A stretch of 64,000 nucleotides of DNA. Origin: Paenibacillus sp. GTDB taxonomy: Bacteria > Bacillota > Bacilli > Paenibacillales > YIM-B00363. The translations under genes were made by a program, and so were the position numbers. The stretch covers positions 95,987 through 159,986 of the forward strand of contig NZ_JAPSKE010000012.1 in the NCBI RefSeq assembly GCF_031177825.1, given 5' to 3'. The notes under the pieces were generated by a model, which worked only from the letters and a program-made list of their open reading frames with translations, was not told the origin of the DNA and searched no databases. Below, piece by piece: positions 45,134-53,318 of this stretch; the first letter of the stretch is position 1, and each line of letters opens with the position of its first letter.

Positions 45134-46086
45134 AACAAGCCTCCTAACAGCAATCCGCCGAACGCATGCAACAGTCCGACGGTGCGCACGATATGTTCTT
45201 TGCGAAGCGGCTCCCGCGGCTCGCCCATGTACGCTCGGAAGCTTTCGACGCCGCCGTACGCGTTCACGCCTCCGAGCCGAACGCCGAGCGCGCCGGCGAC
45301 GGCCGACTCCGGATAACCGCTGTTCGGACTCGGATGCAGCCGCGCGTACCGCCGGACCGTCCGCAGCGCCGCGCCGCCCGGCAGCCCGCGCAGCCAGGCG
45401 GCGCCCGCCAACAACAATGCCGACAGCCGCGCCGGAATCCAATTCAAGACGTCGTCGAGCCGCGCCGACGCCTTGCCGTACCACAAGTACCGCGCGTTCC
45501 GGTACCCGACCATCGAATCGAGCGTGTTCGCCGCCCGATAAAGCATCGCCCCCGCGGCGCCGCCGAGCAGCGCGAAGACGACGGGCGACAGCACGGCGTC
45601 GACCGTATTTTCCGCGACCGTCTCCACCGTCGCCCGCGTCAGCTCCGGCTCGTCCAGCGTGGCCGTGTCCCGCCCGACGATATACCCCGTGTACATTCGG
45701 GCTTCGTCCAGCCGGCCCCCGACGAGCGGCCGGTACACGCGCAGCCCGGCGTCCGCGAGCCCGCGCCACGCGATCGTCGTCGAGACGAGCCAGACGTTCG
45801 CGGCGTAGCCGAACCACGGATGGATCCACAAGCAGCCTCTTACGATCAGCCAAGCCGCCGCGGCGCTGCCCGCCACCGTCGTTACACATAGCAAAACGCC
45901 GAACAGGAACGACCGCTCCCTCGGCGCTTCGACGTACGTTCTCGCTTCCACCCACCGGATCCAGCGGCCGATCGCGACGACGGGATGCGGCAGCCGCGCC
46001 GGGTCGCCGACGGCGAGGTCCACGGCGAGCGCCGCCGCGACCATCCACAGCGTCTCCTCCCACGTAAACAGCGCGAGCCCCGTCAT
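45097..46086 (-). CDS. cbiB: Adenosylcobinamide-phosphate synthase
   Basis: The 329-residue membrane protein has the family motifs 'GDPARLPHPVVAIGRWIRWVE', 'ATVETVAENTVDAVLSPVVFALLGGAAGAMLYRAANTLDSMVGY' and 'PNSGYPESAVAGALGVRLGG'. It attaches aminopropanol phosphate from CobD to cobyric acid. The ATG at 46086 overlaps cobU by ATGA. Confidence 0.92.
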   Translation of the reverse strand: MTGLALFTWEETLWMVAAALAVDLAVGDPARLPHPVVAIGRWIRWVEARTYVEAPRERSFLFGVLLCVTTVAGSAAAAWLIVRGCLWIHPWFGYAANVWLVSTTIAWRGLADAGLRVYRPLVGGRLDEARMYTGYIVGRDTATLDEPELTRATVETVAENTVDAVLSPVVFALLGGAAGAMLYRAANTLDSMVGYRNARYLWYGKASARLDDVLNWIPARLSALLLAGAAWLRGLPGGAALRTVRRYARLHPSPNSGYPESAVAGALGVRLGGVNAYGGVESFRAYMGEPREPLRKEHIVRTVGLLHAFGGLLLGGLLCAAVLVTWGIG

Positions 46087-46658
46087 AACCGATACTCCCG
46101 GCTCTTCAGCTCGATCGGGATGCCGGAGGCGACGAGGAACACTTGGTCGGCCGCCGCGGCGACCTTCTGGTTCATCCGCCCGGCGGCGTCGCGGTACAGA
46201 CGGCCGAGCGGCGTCGCCGGCACGATGCCGAAGCCGACCTCGTTCGTGACGAGCACGACGGTTCCTTGGAATCGGCGCAGGACGGCGACCAGCTCGTCCG
46301 CGCGCGCCAGACAGCGCGCCTCCGCGTCCGGCTCCGCTTCCCATTGCAGGAGCAGATTGGACAGCCACAACGTCAGACAATCCACGAGGACGAGCGTATG
46401 CCCGGACCGGTATACGTTATATTCGAAGTCGAGCGCCTCCAAGCATTCCGGCAGCCGAATCGGCTCCTCGACCGTCTTCCAGACGAATCCGGCCGTATCC
46501 CGCCGCGACCGATGCGTCGCGATGCGCCGCTCCATCTCCTCGTCGAACGACTGCGCGGTGGCGATGTAGACGCCTTCCTCCGCGTACCGCTCGACGTACC
46601 GTTCCGCGAAGGCGCTCTTGCCGCTGCGGGTGCCCCCGGTCACCAATACCACGACCAT
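46083..46658 (-). CDS. cobU: Adenosylcobinamide kinase / guanylyltransferase
   Basis: The 191-residue protein has a Walker A GGTRSGKS (8-15), 'YIATAQSFDEEMERRIATHRSRRD' with the guanylylated His, 'VLVDCLTLWLSNLL' and 'VTNEVGFGIVPATPLGRLYRD'. It phosphorylates AdoCbi and transfers GMP. It serves salvage and de novo routes. Confidence 0.94.
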   Translation of the reverse strand: MVVVLVTGGTRSGKSAFAERYVERYAEEGVYIATAQSFDEEMERRIATHRSRRDTAGFVWKTVEEPIRLPECLEALDFEYNVYRSGHTLVLVDCLTLWLSNLLLQWEAEPDAEARCLARADELVAVLRRFQGTVVLVTNEVGFGIVPATPLGRLYRDAAGRMNQKVAAAADQVFLVASGIPIELKSREYRL

Positions 46659-46703
46659 AGCCGTTTACCCTCCGACTTCCGCTTCGACTTCGACGTTCAC
46701 GAC

Positions 46704-47786
46704 TTACTCCAGTTTGCCCGAGACGCCGGCCGACGCGAACGTCGCCATGCGGCCGAGCACGTCGACCGCCGCCTCCACGATCCGTAAGGAAAGCGCCGCG
46801 CCCGTGCCTTCGCCGAGCCGCATGCCGAGCTCCAGCATCGGCTCGAGTCCGAGCGCGTCCAGGACGATGGCGTGGCCCGGCTCCTCGGAGCGATGCGAAG
46901 CGATCAAATACGACGCGACGTGCGGCGACAATCGAGACGCGACCAAGGCGGCCGCCGTCGAGATGTAGCCGTCGACGACGACCGGCACGCGGTAGACGCC
47001 CGCGCCGAGACAGACGCCCGCGATGCCCGCGAGCTCGAAGCCGCCGACCTTCGCCAGCGTCTCGAGCGCGCCTTCCGCGCCCGAAGCGCCGGCGCCGGCC
47101 GCAAGGCCGTTCGCCGTCAGCGCCCGCGCCACCGCGTCCCGCTTGCGGGCGAGTCCCGCGTCGTCGACGCCGGTACCGCGGCCGACCGACGCTTCAGGCG
47201 CTGCGCCGAGCAGCGCGCTCGTCACCGCGGCGGCCGCCGTCGAGTTGCCGATGCCCATCTCGCCGACCGCGATCAGCCGCACGCCGTCGCCCGCCAGCCG
47301 GCCGACGAGCTCGACGCCCGCCGTCAAGGCCCGCAGCGCCTGCTCGCGCGTCATCGCCGGTCCCTTCGTCATGTTCGCCGTGCCCGGCGCGATCTTCGAA
47401 GCGATCAGGTCAGGATGGTCGATCGTCGCCGCGACGCCCATGTCGACGCAGACGACGTCGGCGCCCGCGTGCTTCGCGAACACGTTAACCGCGGCGCCCC
47501 CGCGCAAGAAATTCAACACCATCTGCTCCGTCACCGCTTGCGGGAAGGCGCTGACGCCTTCCTCGCAGACGCCGTGATCGCCCGCCATGACGACGACCAC
47601 CTTCTTCCCGAGCGGCGGCGGCATCGTCCCCGCGATGCCGGAAAGCCGTTCCGCGAGCCGCTCCAGCGCGCCTAAGCTGCCGGGCGGCTTCGTGAGCGAA
47701 TCGAGCCGCTCCCGCGCGGCCGCCATCGCCTCTTCGCGAAGCGGTTCGATCGACCGGCAGACGCTTGTAAGCCACGTATCGTCCAT
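46704..47786 (-). CDS. cobT: Nicotinate-nucleotide--dimethylbenzimidazole phosphoribosyltransferase
   Basis: This 360-residue enzyme has 'LTKPPGSLGALERLA', 'MAGDHGV', E175 in 'VGEMGIGNSTAAAA' and the catalytic E326 in 'GEGTGAAL', all conserved. It makes alpha-ribazole phosphate, the lower ligand. No CobC-type phosphatase is coded nearby. It lies 45 bases upstream of cobU. Confidence 0.94.
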   Translation of the reverse strand: MDDTWLTSVCRSIEPLREEAMAAARERLDSLTKPPGSLGALERLAERLSGIAGTMPPPLGKKVVVVMAGDHGVCEEGVSAFPQAVTEQMVLNFLRGGAAVNVFAKHAGADVVCVDMGVAATIDHPDLIASKIAPGTANMTKGPAMTREQALRALTAGVELVGRLAGDGVRLIAVGEMGIGNSTAAAAVTSALLGAAPEASVGRGTGVDDAGLARKRDAVARALTANGLAAGAGASGAEGALETLAKVGGFELAGIAGVCLGAGVYRVPVVVDGYISTAAALVASRLSPHVASYLIASHRSEEPGHAIVLDALGLEPMLELGMRLGEGTGAALSLRIVEAAVDVLGRMATFASAGVSGKLE

Positions 47787-47822
47787 GTGTATCTCCGTCC
47801 CTTGTTTCGTCCGTTACCAAAT

Positions 47823-48638
47823 TTAACTTATTATACCCGAAGCCGAAGCGCTTGTCGCCGCCGGAACGCCCGACTCGAGCAGCACCTGCGGCGCGCCGTT
47901 CGTCGGATGCGCCAGCACGGTGGCGTTCGCCCCGTAGACGGTCCGGATGCGCCCGGGCGTCAGCACCTCTCGCGGCGAACCGCAGCAGACCGCTCGGCCC
48001 CGATCCATCAGCAGCAGTCGGTCGCAATACATCGCCGCGAGGTTCAAGTCGTGCAGCACCGCCACGACCGTCAGCGACGAATCCTTCTGCCACGCGCGGA
48101 TGAGGTCCATCAATTGAATCTGGTAGCCGATATCGAGGAACGTCGTCGGCTCGTCGAGCAGCAGCGCCTTCGGCTGCTGCGCCATCGCCTTCGCCAGCGC
48201 GACCCGCTGCCGCTCGCCGCCGCTGAGCCGGTCCACCGACCGTTCCGCCAGCGCCGTCAGCCCCATGCAATCGAGCACCGAGTCGACGACCGTTGCGTCG
48301 GCGCCTCGCTCTTCCCCTAACCAGTTCTGGAACGGAAACCGGCCCATCTCCACCACGTCCCGCACCGAAAAGCCGACCGGCGGCAGCGCGTCCTGCTGCA
48401 GGACGGCGAGCATCCGCGCCAGCTCTTTGCGCTTGTAATCGAACGCCGGGCGCTCGGCGATCGACGCCTCCCCGGCGTCGGGACGCTCGAGCCCGGACAG
48501 CAGCTTCAACAGCGTCGTCTTGCCGCTGCCGTTCGGACCGAGAATGCCGAAAAACTCGCCTTCGCGAACCTGGAAGCTTACGTCGGACAATACCGGCACG
48601 CTCTCGTAGCGTTTGCTGACGTTCGTCGCTCGGATCAT
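47823..48638 (-). CDS. btuD: ABC ATPase of the B12 importer
   Basis: This 271-residue FecCD-type ATPase has GPNGSGKTT (Walker A), 'VLQQDALPPVGFSVRDVVEMGRFPF', LSGGERQR, 'ALLLDEPTTFLDIGYQ' and 'VLHDLNLA'. It belongs to the iron-siderophore/B12 group. Its place under a cobalamin riboswitch with permease and binding protein supports B12 import. Its ATG directly follows the btuC TAG. Confidence 0.88.
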   Translation of the reverse strand: MIRATNVSKRYESVPVLSDVSFQVREGEFFGILGPNGSGKTTLLKLLSGLERPDAGEASIAERPAFDYKRKELARMLAVLQQDALPPVGFSVRDVVEMGRFPFQNWLGEERGADATVVDSVLDCMGLTALAERSVDRLSGGERQRVALAKAMAQQPKALLLDEPTTFLDIGYQIQLMDLIRAWQKDSSLTVVAVLHDLNLAAMYCDRLLLMDRGRAVCCGSPREVLTPGRIRTVYGANATVLAHPTNGAPQVLLESGVPAATSASASGIIS

Positions 48639-49679
48639 CTAGCCGCCTCCCATCGTCTTTTTATGTCGGGTCAACAAATACAAGAAGAACGGCGCGCCGA
48701 GGAACGCCGTCACGACGCCGAGCGGGATTTCCGTCGGGGCGAGCGCCATCCGGGCGAGCGTATCCGCCCAGACGACGAACGCCGCGCCGCCGATCGCCGA
48801 CAGCGGCACGATCATGCGGTAGTCCGAGCCGAACAGCAGCCGGATCATATGCGGAATGACGAGACCGACGAAGCCGATGACGCCGGTCACCGACACGGCG
48901 GCGGCCGTCATGAGCGTCGACACCGCGAGCACGATCCAACGCGTCCGCTCGACCCGCACCCCGAGGTGCGCGGCGCTTCGCTCGCCCAGCTCGAACAAGT
49001 TGAGCGTCCGCGCGTACGCGCATAAGACGACGACGCCGACGGCGACGTACGGCGCGACGGCCGCGGAATACGGCCAACCGCGCAGCGCGAGGCTGCCCAT
49101 CAGCCAGAAGACGATCTGGTTGACGACGTCGTCGGACAACGACACCATGAAGGAGACGACCGCGCCGAGGAACGCGCTCAGCACGACGCCGGCGAGGATG
49201 AGCGTCTCCCGCCGCATGCCGCCGTCGACCCGCGCCAGCAGGTACACCGCGCACAACGTCGCCATGCCGGTGCAGAACGCGACGACGGGGATCGTCGCGA
49301 AGCCGAAGAGGAACTGCGCGTTCGTCAAGATGAGGAACGCCGCGCCGACCGACGCGCCCGAGGCGACCCCGAGCGTGAACGGATCGGCGAGCGGATTGCG
49401 CAGCACGCCTTGGAAGCCTGCGCCCGCCGTCGCGAGCGCCGCGCCGACGAGCATGCCGAGCGCGATGCGGGGCAGCCGCACCTGCAGAACGATCTGCTCG
49501 TGGGCGACGGACCACGTCGGATCCACGAGCCCGCCGATCCCCGGCAGCGCGCCGACCAGAATGCGCCACACCGTGCCGACGCCGAGCGTGGAAGCCGAAC
49601 CGAGCGATACGCTGACGACGAGAGACAGAAGGAGGAGCAGCGCTCCCGCTCCTCCCCATCCGATCAGCTTTCGCCTCAT
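48639..49679 (-). CDS. btuC: B12-type ABC permease (FecCD/BtuC family)
   Basis: The 346-residue protein has about ten helices and the family marks 'LPRIALGMLVGAALATAGAGFQGVLRNPLADPFTLGVASGASVGAAF' and 'VGFVGLVIPHMIRLLFGSDYRMIVPLSAIGGA'. The btuF TAA lies one base upstream, so the genes are transcribed together. It would carry cobalamin or cobinamide. Confidence 0.9.
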   Translation of the reverse strand: MRRKLIGWGGAGALLLLLSLVVSVSLGSASTLGVGTVWRILVGALPGIGGLVDPTWSVAHEQIVLQVRLPRIALGMLVGAALATAGAGFQGVLRNPLADPFTLGVASGASVGAAFLILTNAQFLFGFATIPVVAFCTGMATLCAVYLLARVDGGMRRETLILAGVVLSAFLGAVVSFMVSLSDDVVNQIVFWLMGSLALRGWPYSAAVAPYVAVGVVVLCAYARTLNLFELGERSAAHLGVRVERTRWIVLAVSTLMTAAAVSVTGVIGFVGLVIPHMIRLLFGSDYRMIVPLSAIGGAAFVVWADTLARMALAPTEIPLGVVTAFLGAPFFLYLLTRHKKTMGGG

Positions 49680-49680
49680 A

Positions 49681-50658
49681 TTATTGTCCGATCCGTTCCG
49701 GATACAGCGCCTTCGCGACTTCGATGAGCGCTTCCGTTAAGCGCGGGCCCGGACGCGAGATCAGGTTGTCGTCGATCGCGAACAGCTGTCCGTTCGCGAG
49801 CGCGTCGATTTTGTTCCACCCGGCTCGTCCCGTAATGATGCCTTCCAATCCTTCGACTCCGGCGCTATACAAGATAACCTCCGGATTCGCCTCGATAATG
49901 TTTTCCTCGCTGATTTCGTACCAGCCGGGCTGGTCGGCGACGTTCACGCCGCCGGCCAACGTCAGCAGCTCGTCCATGAATTCGCCCTTGCCGACCGTCC
50001 AGCCCGGGGAAAACTCGACGTACACCTTCTTCTTCTCCGCGTCGGTCAACCCCCCGACCGCGTCGAGGACCTTCTGCCGGTCGGCTTCCATCTTCGCGGC
50101 GACCGCTTCCGCCTCCTCCGCGTTGTCTACGATCTTGCCCACCTCGCGGATGTGCGCGATCGCTTCGTCCAGCGTCTGCGTCTCGAACGCGTACACCGTC
50201 AGCCCGAGCTTGCGCAGCTCCTCGATCGTCGCCGTGCTCATCGACCAACCCGCGAAGACGACGTCCGGCTCCAGCTCGAGAATCGCCTCGACGTTCGCTT
50301 CGAGCCCGCCGACGCGCGGCAGCCCTTCGACGTCCGCCGGGAAGTCGCTCCAATCGTCGACGCCGACGACGCTTGCGCCCGCGCCGACCGCGAACAGCAC
50401 TTCCGTCTCGCTAGGCGCGATGGAGACGATTCGCTCCGGCGCCTTCTCGAATACGACCTCGGTCCCCGAGGCGTCCGTCACCGTCAGCGGATACGCCGCC
50501 TCCGCAGGAGACTCCGCAGGAGACTCCGCAGCGGACTCCGCGCCTTGCGGAGCCGGTTCCGCCGCCGGCGGCGCCGTCTCCTCGGCCGTTCCTCCGCACG
50601 CCGCTACCGCGACCGCCAATACGACCGACAACAATCCTGTTAACCAACGCTTCCACAT
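49681..50658 (-). CDS. btuF: B12-type substrate-binding lipoprotein
   Basis: This 325-residue lipoprotein has VAAC with Cys21, a low-complexity Ala/Glu/Pro/Ser linker (about 22-50, 'AESAAESPAESPAEAA'), then a helical-backbone binding fold: 'RIVSIAPSETEVLFAVGAGASVVGVDDWSDFP' and 'ILELEPDVVFAGWSMSTATIEELRKLGL'. The ATG at 50658 has AGGAGAGG eight bases upstream and gives the signal, while the longer start does not. It is the first gene under the riboswitch. Confidence 0.88.
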   Translation of the reverse strand: MWKRWLTGLLSVVLAVAVAACGGTAEETAPPAAEPAPQGAESAAESPAESPAEAAYPLTVTDASGTEVVFEKAPERIVSIAPSETEVLFAVGAGASVVGVDDWSDFPADVEGLPRVGGLEANVEAILELEPDVVFAGWSMSTATIEELRKLGLTVYAFETQTLDEAIAHIREVGKIVDNAEEAEAVAAKMEADRQKVLDAVGGLTDAEKKKVYVEFSPGWTVGKGEFMDELLTLAGGVNVADQPGWYEISEENIIEANPEVILYSAGVEGLEGIITGRAGWNKIDALANGQLFAIDDNLISRPGPRLTEALIEVAKALYPERIGQ

Positions 50659-50730
50659 ACCGATAACCTCTCCTCGACCCTTATGTTTTTCTATGAGAGA
50701 GAATCGCACCGCCGCTTGCTTGCCGAATGA

Positions 50731-50772
50731 CAAAGAAAGAAAGCCTTCCGTCTCGACTAGAAACGGAAGGCT
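50731..50772 (-). terminator. Riboswitch expression-platform terminator
   Basis: On the minus strand AGCCTTCCGT pairs perfectly with ACGGAAGGCT around an 11-base loop, followed by TTTCTTTCTTTG. It lies between aptamer and btuF, as expected for a transcription-terminating OFF switch when B12 binds. Confidence 0.85.
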
Positions 50773-50865
50773 GGCACAACGAGTTCAGGAACGCGCGACC
50801 AAGCGTGCGCTTGGCGTCCTGCGTCGAGCCGCATCCTTTTCCTCGAAGGAGTTGTCAGCAATCGC

Positions 50866-51055
50866 TCTTAGGCAGGTCTCCTGGCTTATGGGTTGAATGA
50901 CGCGCTTCGCCTTCCCGTTCCGCTTGTCGTCCGCGAAACAGTGGCATATCGAAACGCATCCCCAAGTTACAGTGGCGGGACCGCGCCGGACTCGCACCGG
51001 CTTCCCTTTTCACCTTCCCCGCGCTGCGTGCGCGGACAAGGACCCAAGAACGTAA
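50866..51055 (-). ncRNA. Cobalamin riboswitch (AdoCbl aptamer)
   Basis: The minus strand shows the conserved core: GGGAAGCCGGTGCGAGTCC, then CGGTCCCGCCACTGTAA, a second GCCACTG stretch, and the B12 box AAGCCAGGAGACCTGCC at 50871-50887. Edges are approximate, because P1 is not clear. It is preceded by a perfectly spaced promoter and followed by a terminator, and controls the btuF-to-cobS genes. Confidence 0.93.
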
Positions 51056-51097
51056 ATCAAGCAATTCAATTCAGGTGTTGCTCATCTCATAAAGACG

Positions 51098-51126
51098 ATT
51101 ATAGGGAAAATGGTTTCCCCTGACAA
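51098..51126 (-). promoter_or_regulatory. Sigma-A promoter of the B12 operon
   Basis: TTGTCA (51121-51126) and TATAAT (51098-51103) are 17 bases apart on the minus strand. This is the best promoter in the window. The expected start lies near 51091, about 35 bases before the aptamer. Confidence 0.85.
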
Positions 51127-51163
51127 TACAATTCTCAACGTCTTTCGACAAACCGATCCCGCT

Positions 51164-52339
51164 TTACGCGTTCTGCGTCGCCCGCAGCGTATGCACGAAC
51201 GCGCCGATCCGATCGATCGCCTCGGTCAAATTCGCGACCGACGTCGCGTACGAGCATCGCAGGAAGCCTTCTCCGCCGAGGCCGAACACATGGCCCGGCA
51301 CCGCGGCGACCTTGCCTTCGACGAGCAGCCGCTGCGCGAATTCCTCCGACGAGAGGCCGGTCTTCGCGATCGACGGGAATGCGTAGAACGCCCCATGCGG
51401 TTCGTGAATGTCGAGGCCGATGTCGCGGAAGCCCTTCACGACGAGTCGGCGGCGCTGGTTATACGACTCGACCATCCGGTCCTTCTCTTCCATGCCGTTC
51501 TTCAGCGCTTCGATCGCCGCCAGCTGGCCCATAACGGGCGCGCACATGACCGTGTACTGGTGAATCTTCAGCATCGCGCCGATAATGTCCGGGTGTCCGC
51601 ACGCGTAGCCCATGCGCCAGCCGGTCATCGCGAACGCCTTCGAGAAGCCGCTCACGAGAATCGTGCGATCCCGCATGCCCGGCAAGGAGGCGAAGCTGCA
51701 ATGCTTGCCGTCGTACGACAGCTCGGCGTAAATTTCGTCCGAGATGACGATGAGATCGTGCTCCTCCACGAGCTTCGCGATCGGCTCATAGTCCTCGCGC
51801 GTCATGATCCCGCCCGTCGGATTGCTCGGGTAGCTGAGGATCAGCACCTTCGACCGCGGCGTAATGGCCGCCTTCAGCGATTCCGCGCGCAGCTTGAACT
51901 GGTCCTTCGCGAACGTCTCGATGCCGACCGGAATACCGCCCCCGATCGCCGTGATCGGCGAATACGACACGTAGCACGGCTCCGGGACGAGCACTTCGTC
52001 GCCGGGCGACACGAGCGAGCGCAGCGCCAGATCGATCGCTTCGCTGCCGCCGACCGTGACGAGCACCTCGTCCCTCGGCTCGTATTTCACTTCGAATTGA
52101 CGATAGAGATATTCGGCGATCGCCTCGCGGAGCTCCGGGAGGCCGGCGTTGTGCGTATACGTCGTGCGTCCTTGCTCGAGGCCGTTCACGGCCGCGTCGC
52201 GGAACCGCCACGGCGTGACGAAGTCCGGCTCCCCGACGCCGAGGGAGATGATGTCTTTGCTGCCGCTGACCAAATCGAAAAATTTGCGAATCCCCGACGG
52301 AGGGATCGCCTGTACGAACGGAGTCAAATACCGTTTCAT
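51164..52339 (-). CDS. Class I aminotransferase (PatA/alanine-type)
   Basis: This 391-residue PLP enzyme has 'IISLGVGEPDFVTPW', 'YTHNAGLPELREAIAEYL', 'VTVGGSEAIDLALRSL', 'ILSYPSNPTGG' and the Lys in SGFSKAFAMTGWRMGYACG. It resembles B. subtilis PatA/YugH. The ATG at 52339 is used because AGGAGGTG lies six bases upstream. It follows the Lrp-family gene by 18 bases, and the two probably form an operon in which amino acids control aminotransferase expression. Confidence 0.87.
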   Translation of the reverse strand: MKRYLTPFVQAIPPSGIRKFFDLVSGSKDIISLGVGEPDFVTPWRFRDAAVNGLEQGRTTYTHNAGLPELREAIAEYLYRQFEVKYEPRDEVLVTVGGSEAIDLALRSLVSPGDEVLVPEPCYVSYSPITAIGGGIPVGIETFAKDQFKLRAESLKAAITPRSKVLILSYPSNPTGGIMTREDYEPIAKLVEEHDLIVISDEIYAELSYDGKHCSFASLPGMRDRTILVSGFSKAFAMTGWRMGYACGHPDIIGAMLKIHQYTVMCAPVMGQLAAIEALKNGMEEKDRMVESYNQRRRLVVKGFRDIGLDIHEPHGAFYAFPSIAKTGLSSEEFAQRLLVEGKVAAVPGHVFGLGGEGFLRCSYATSVANLTEAIDRIGAFVHTLRATQNA

Positions 52340-52357
52340 GGCGCGCACCTCCTATAG

Positions 52358-52849
52358 TTACGGCGACACGACCATTCGGTGATCGCCTTCGCGGCCCTCG
52401 AATATGATGCCGTCCTGTTTGTATTTTTTCAAGATGAAAAACGTCTTCGTCGAAAGCACGCGCTCCAGCGTCGACAGCTTATTGGAGACGAACGAAGCGA
52501 TCTCGCGCAGGCTCTTCCCTTCGATCTCGACCTGCAGATCGTAGGCGCCCGACATCAAATACACGCTCTTGACCTCCGGATATAAATAAATGCGTTCCGC
52601 GATCGCGTCGAAGCCGTGTCCGCGCTCCGGCGTGATCTGCACTTCGATGAGCGCGGTAACCTTCTCTTGATCGACCTTGGACCAATTGACGACCGTCGCG
52701 TACTTCACGATGACGTTGTTCTCTTCCATCTCGCGGATCGCCGCTCGAATCGTCTCCTCGCTTTCGTCCAACATCGTGGCGAGCAGCGCGGCATCGCGCC
52801 TGGAATCCTCTTTCAACAGTTCGAGAATCCTCAATTGAAGCTCCGTCAT
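52358..52849 (-). CDS. Lrp/AsnC-family regulator
   Basis: The 163-residue protein has a winged helix ('LQLRILELLKEDSRRDAALLATMLDESEETIRAAIREME') and an RAM/ACT-like sensor domain ('VTALIEVQITPERGHGFDAIAERIYLYPEVKSVYLMSGAYDLQVEIEG'). It is typical of B. subtilis YugG, which accompanies YugH. GGGGG precedes the ATG. It is likely to sense an amino acid. Confidence 0.9.
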   Translation of the reverse strand: MTELQLRILELLKEDSRRDAALLATMLDESEETIRAAIREMEENNVIVKYATVVNWSKVDQEKVTALIEVQITPERGHGFDAIAERIYLYPEVKSVYLMSGAYDLQVEIEGKSLREIASFVSNKLSTLERVLSTKTFFILKKYKQDGIIFEGREGDHRMVVSP

Positions 52850-52930
52850 GTGTTGCGTTCCCCCCTGGTCGTCAATCGACTTTTGAATTTTTGAAGATAC
52901 CTTCCATATTACCCGAATCGAGGTCCTTCC

Positions 52931-52964
52931 TGCAAAACAAAAAAACTCCCGTTCTCGGGAGTTT
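52931..52964 (-). terminator. Intrinsic terminator of the 78-residue gene
   Basis: AAACTCCC pairs with GGGAGTTT around a 6-base loop on the minus strand, followed by a T-rich tail (TTTTTTTGTTTTG), about 15 bases after the gene's stop. Confidence 0.85.
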
Positions 52965-52979
52965 CGCCGCGTTATGCCG

Positions 52980-53216
52980 TTACCAACGGACCAATTTCTT
53001 CATATTGTGCTCGATGTCGCGCCGTAGGTACGCCGGATGCACCGTCACGTCGCCGCCGGCGCCGACGCCGACCAGCTTCTCGCCGTCGTAGGCCGCGATC
53101 ACGTTCGGACCGGCGCTCAGGAGCGCCTCGTACCGCGCGTTCGCGTCCGCCGCTTCGTTCAACAAACCGAAGAAGGCTTCCGCCTCGGGAACTTTGATTT
53201 CGAATGCGATTTTCAC
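52980..53216 (-). CDS. 78-residue protein with GNAT-like C-terminus
   Basis: The start is GTG at 53216. The first 45 residues (MKIAFEIKVPEAEAFFGLLNEAADANARYEALLSAG shape) are helical, and the rest, 'VIAAYDGEKLVGVGAGGDVTVHPAYLRRDIEHNMKKLV', imitates the N-acetyltransferase core (GEKLVGVG.., DVTVHPxYRRxxI). The full acetyl-CoA site (Q/R-x-x-G-x-G/A) is not kept, and a GNAT domain needs about 130 residues, so this is a degenerate or miniature relative. It has its own good promoter and terminator. Confidence 0.6.
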   Translation of the reverse strand: MKIAFEIKVPEAEAFFGLLNEAADANARYEALLSAGPNVIAAYDGEKLVGVGAGGDVTVHPAYLRRDIEHNMKKLVRW

Positions 53217-53258
53217 TTGGACCCGCCGCCTTTCGTCTTTCCTATGACCATACTCATA

Positions 53259-53287
53259 ATTATACGCACAGTCGTATTTTTATGCAA
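53259..53287 (-). promoter_or_regulatory. Promoter of the 78-residue gene
   Basis: TTGCAT (53282-53287) and TATAAT (53259-53264) are 17 bases apart on the minus strand, about 45 bases before the GTG. It lies directly downstream of the MFS terminator. Confidence 0.78.
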
Positions 53288-53295
53288 CCGCGAGA

Positions 53296-53318
53296 TAAAA
53301 AAAGGGCGCTCAGCGCCC
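53296..53318 (-). terminator. Terminator of the MFS gene, overlapping its stop
   Basis: The minus strand reads GGGCGCT-g-AGCGCCC followed by TTTTTTTATC. The stem covers the MFS stop codon (TGA at 53310-53312), which is compact but functional. Confidence 0.82.
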
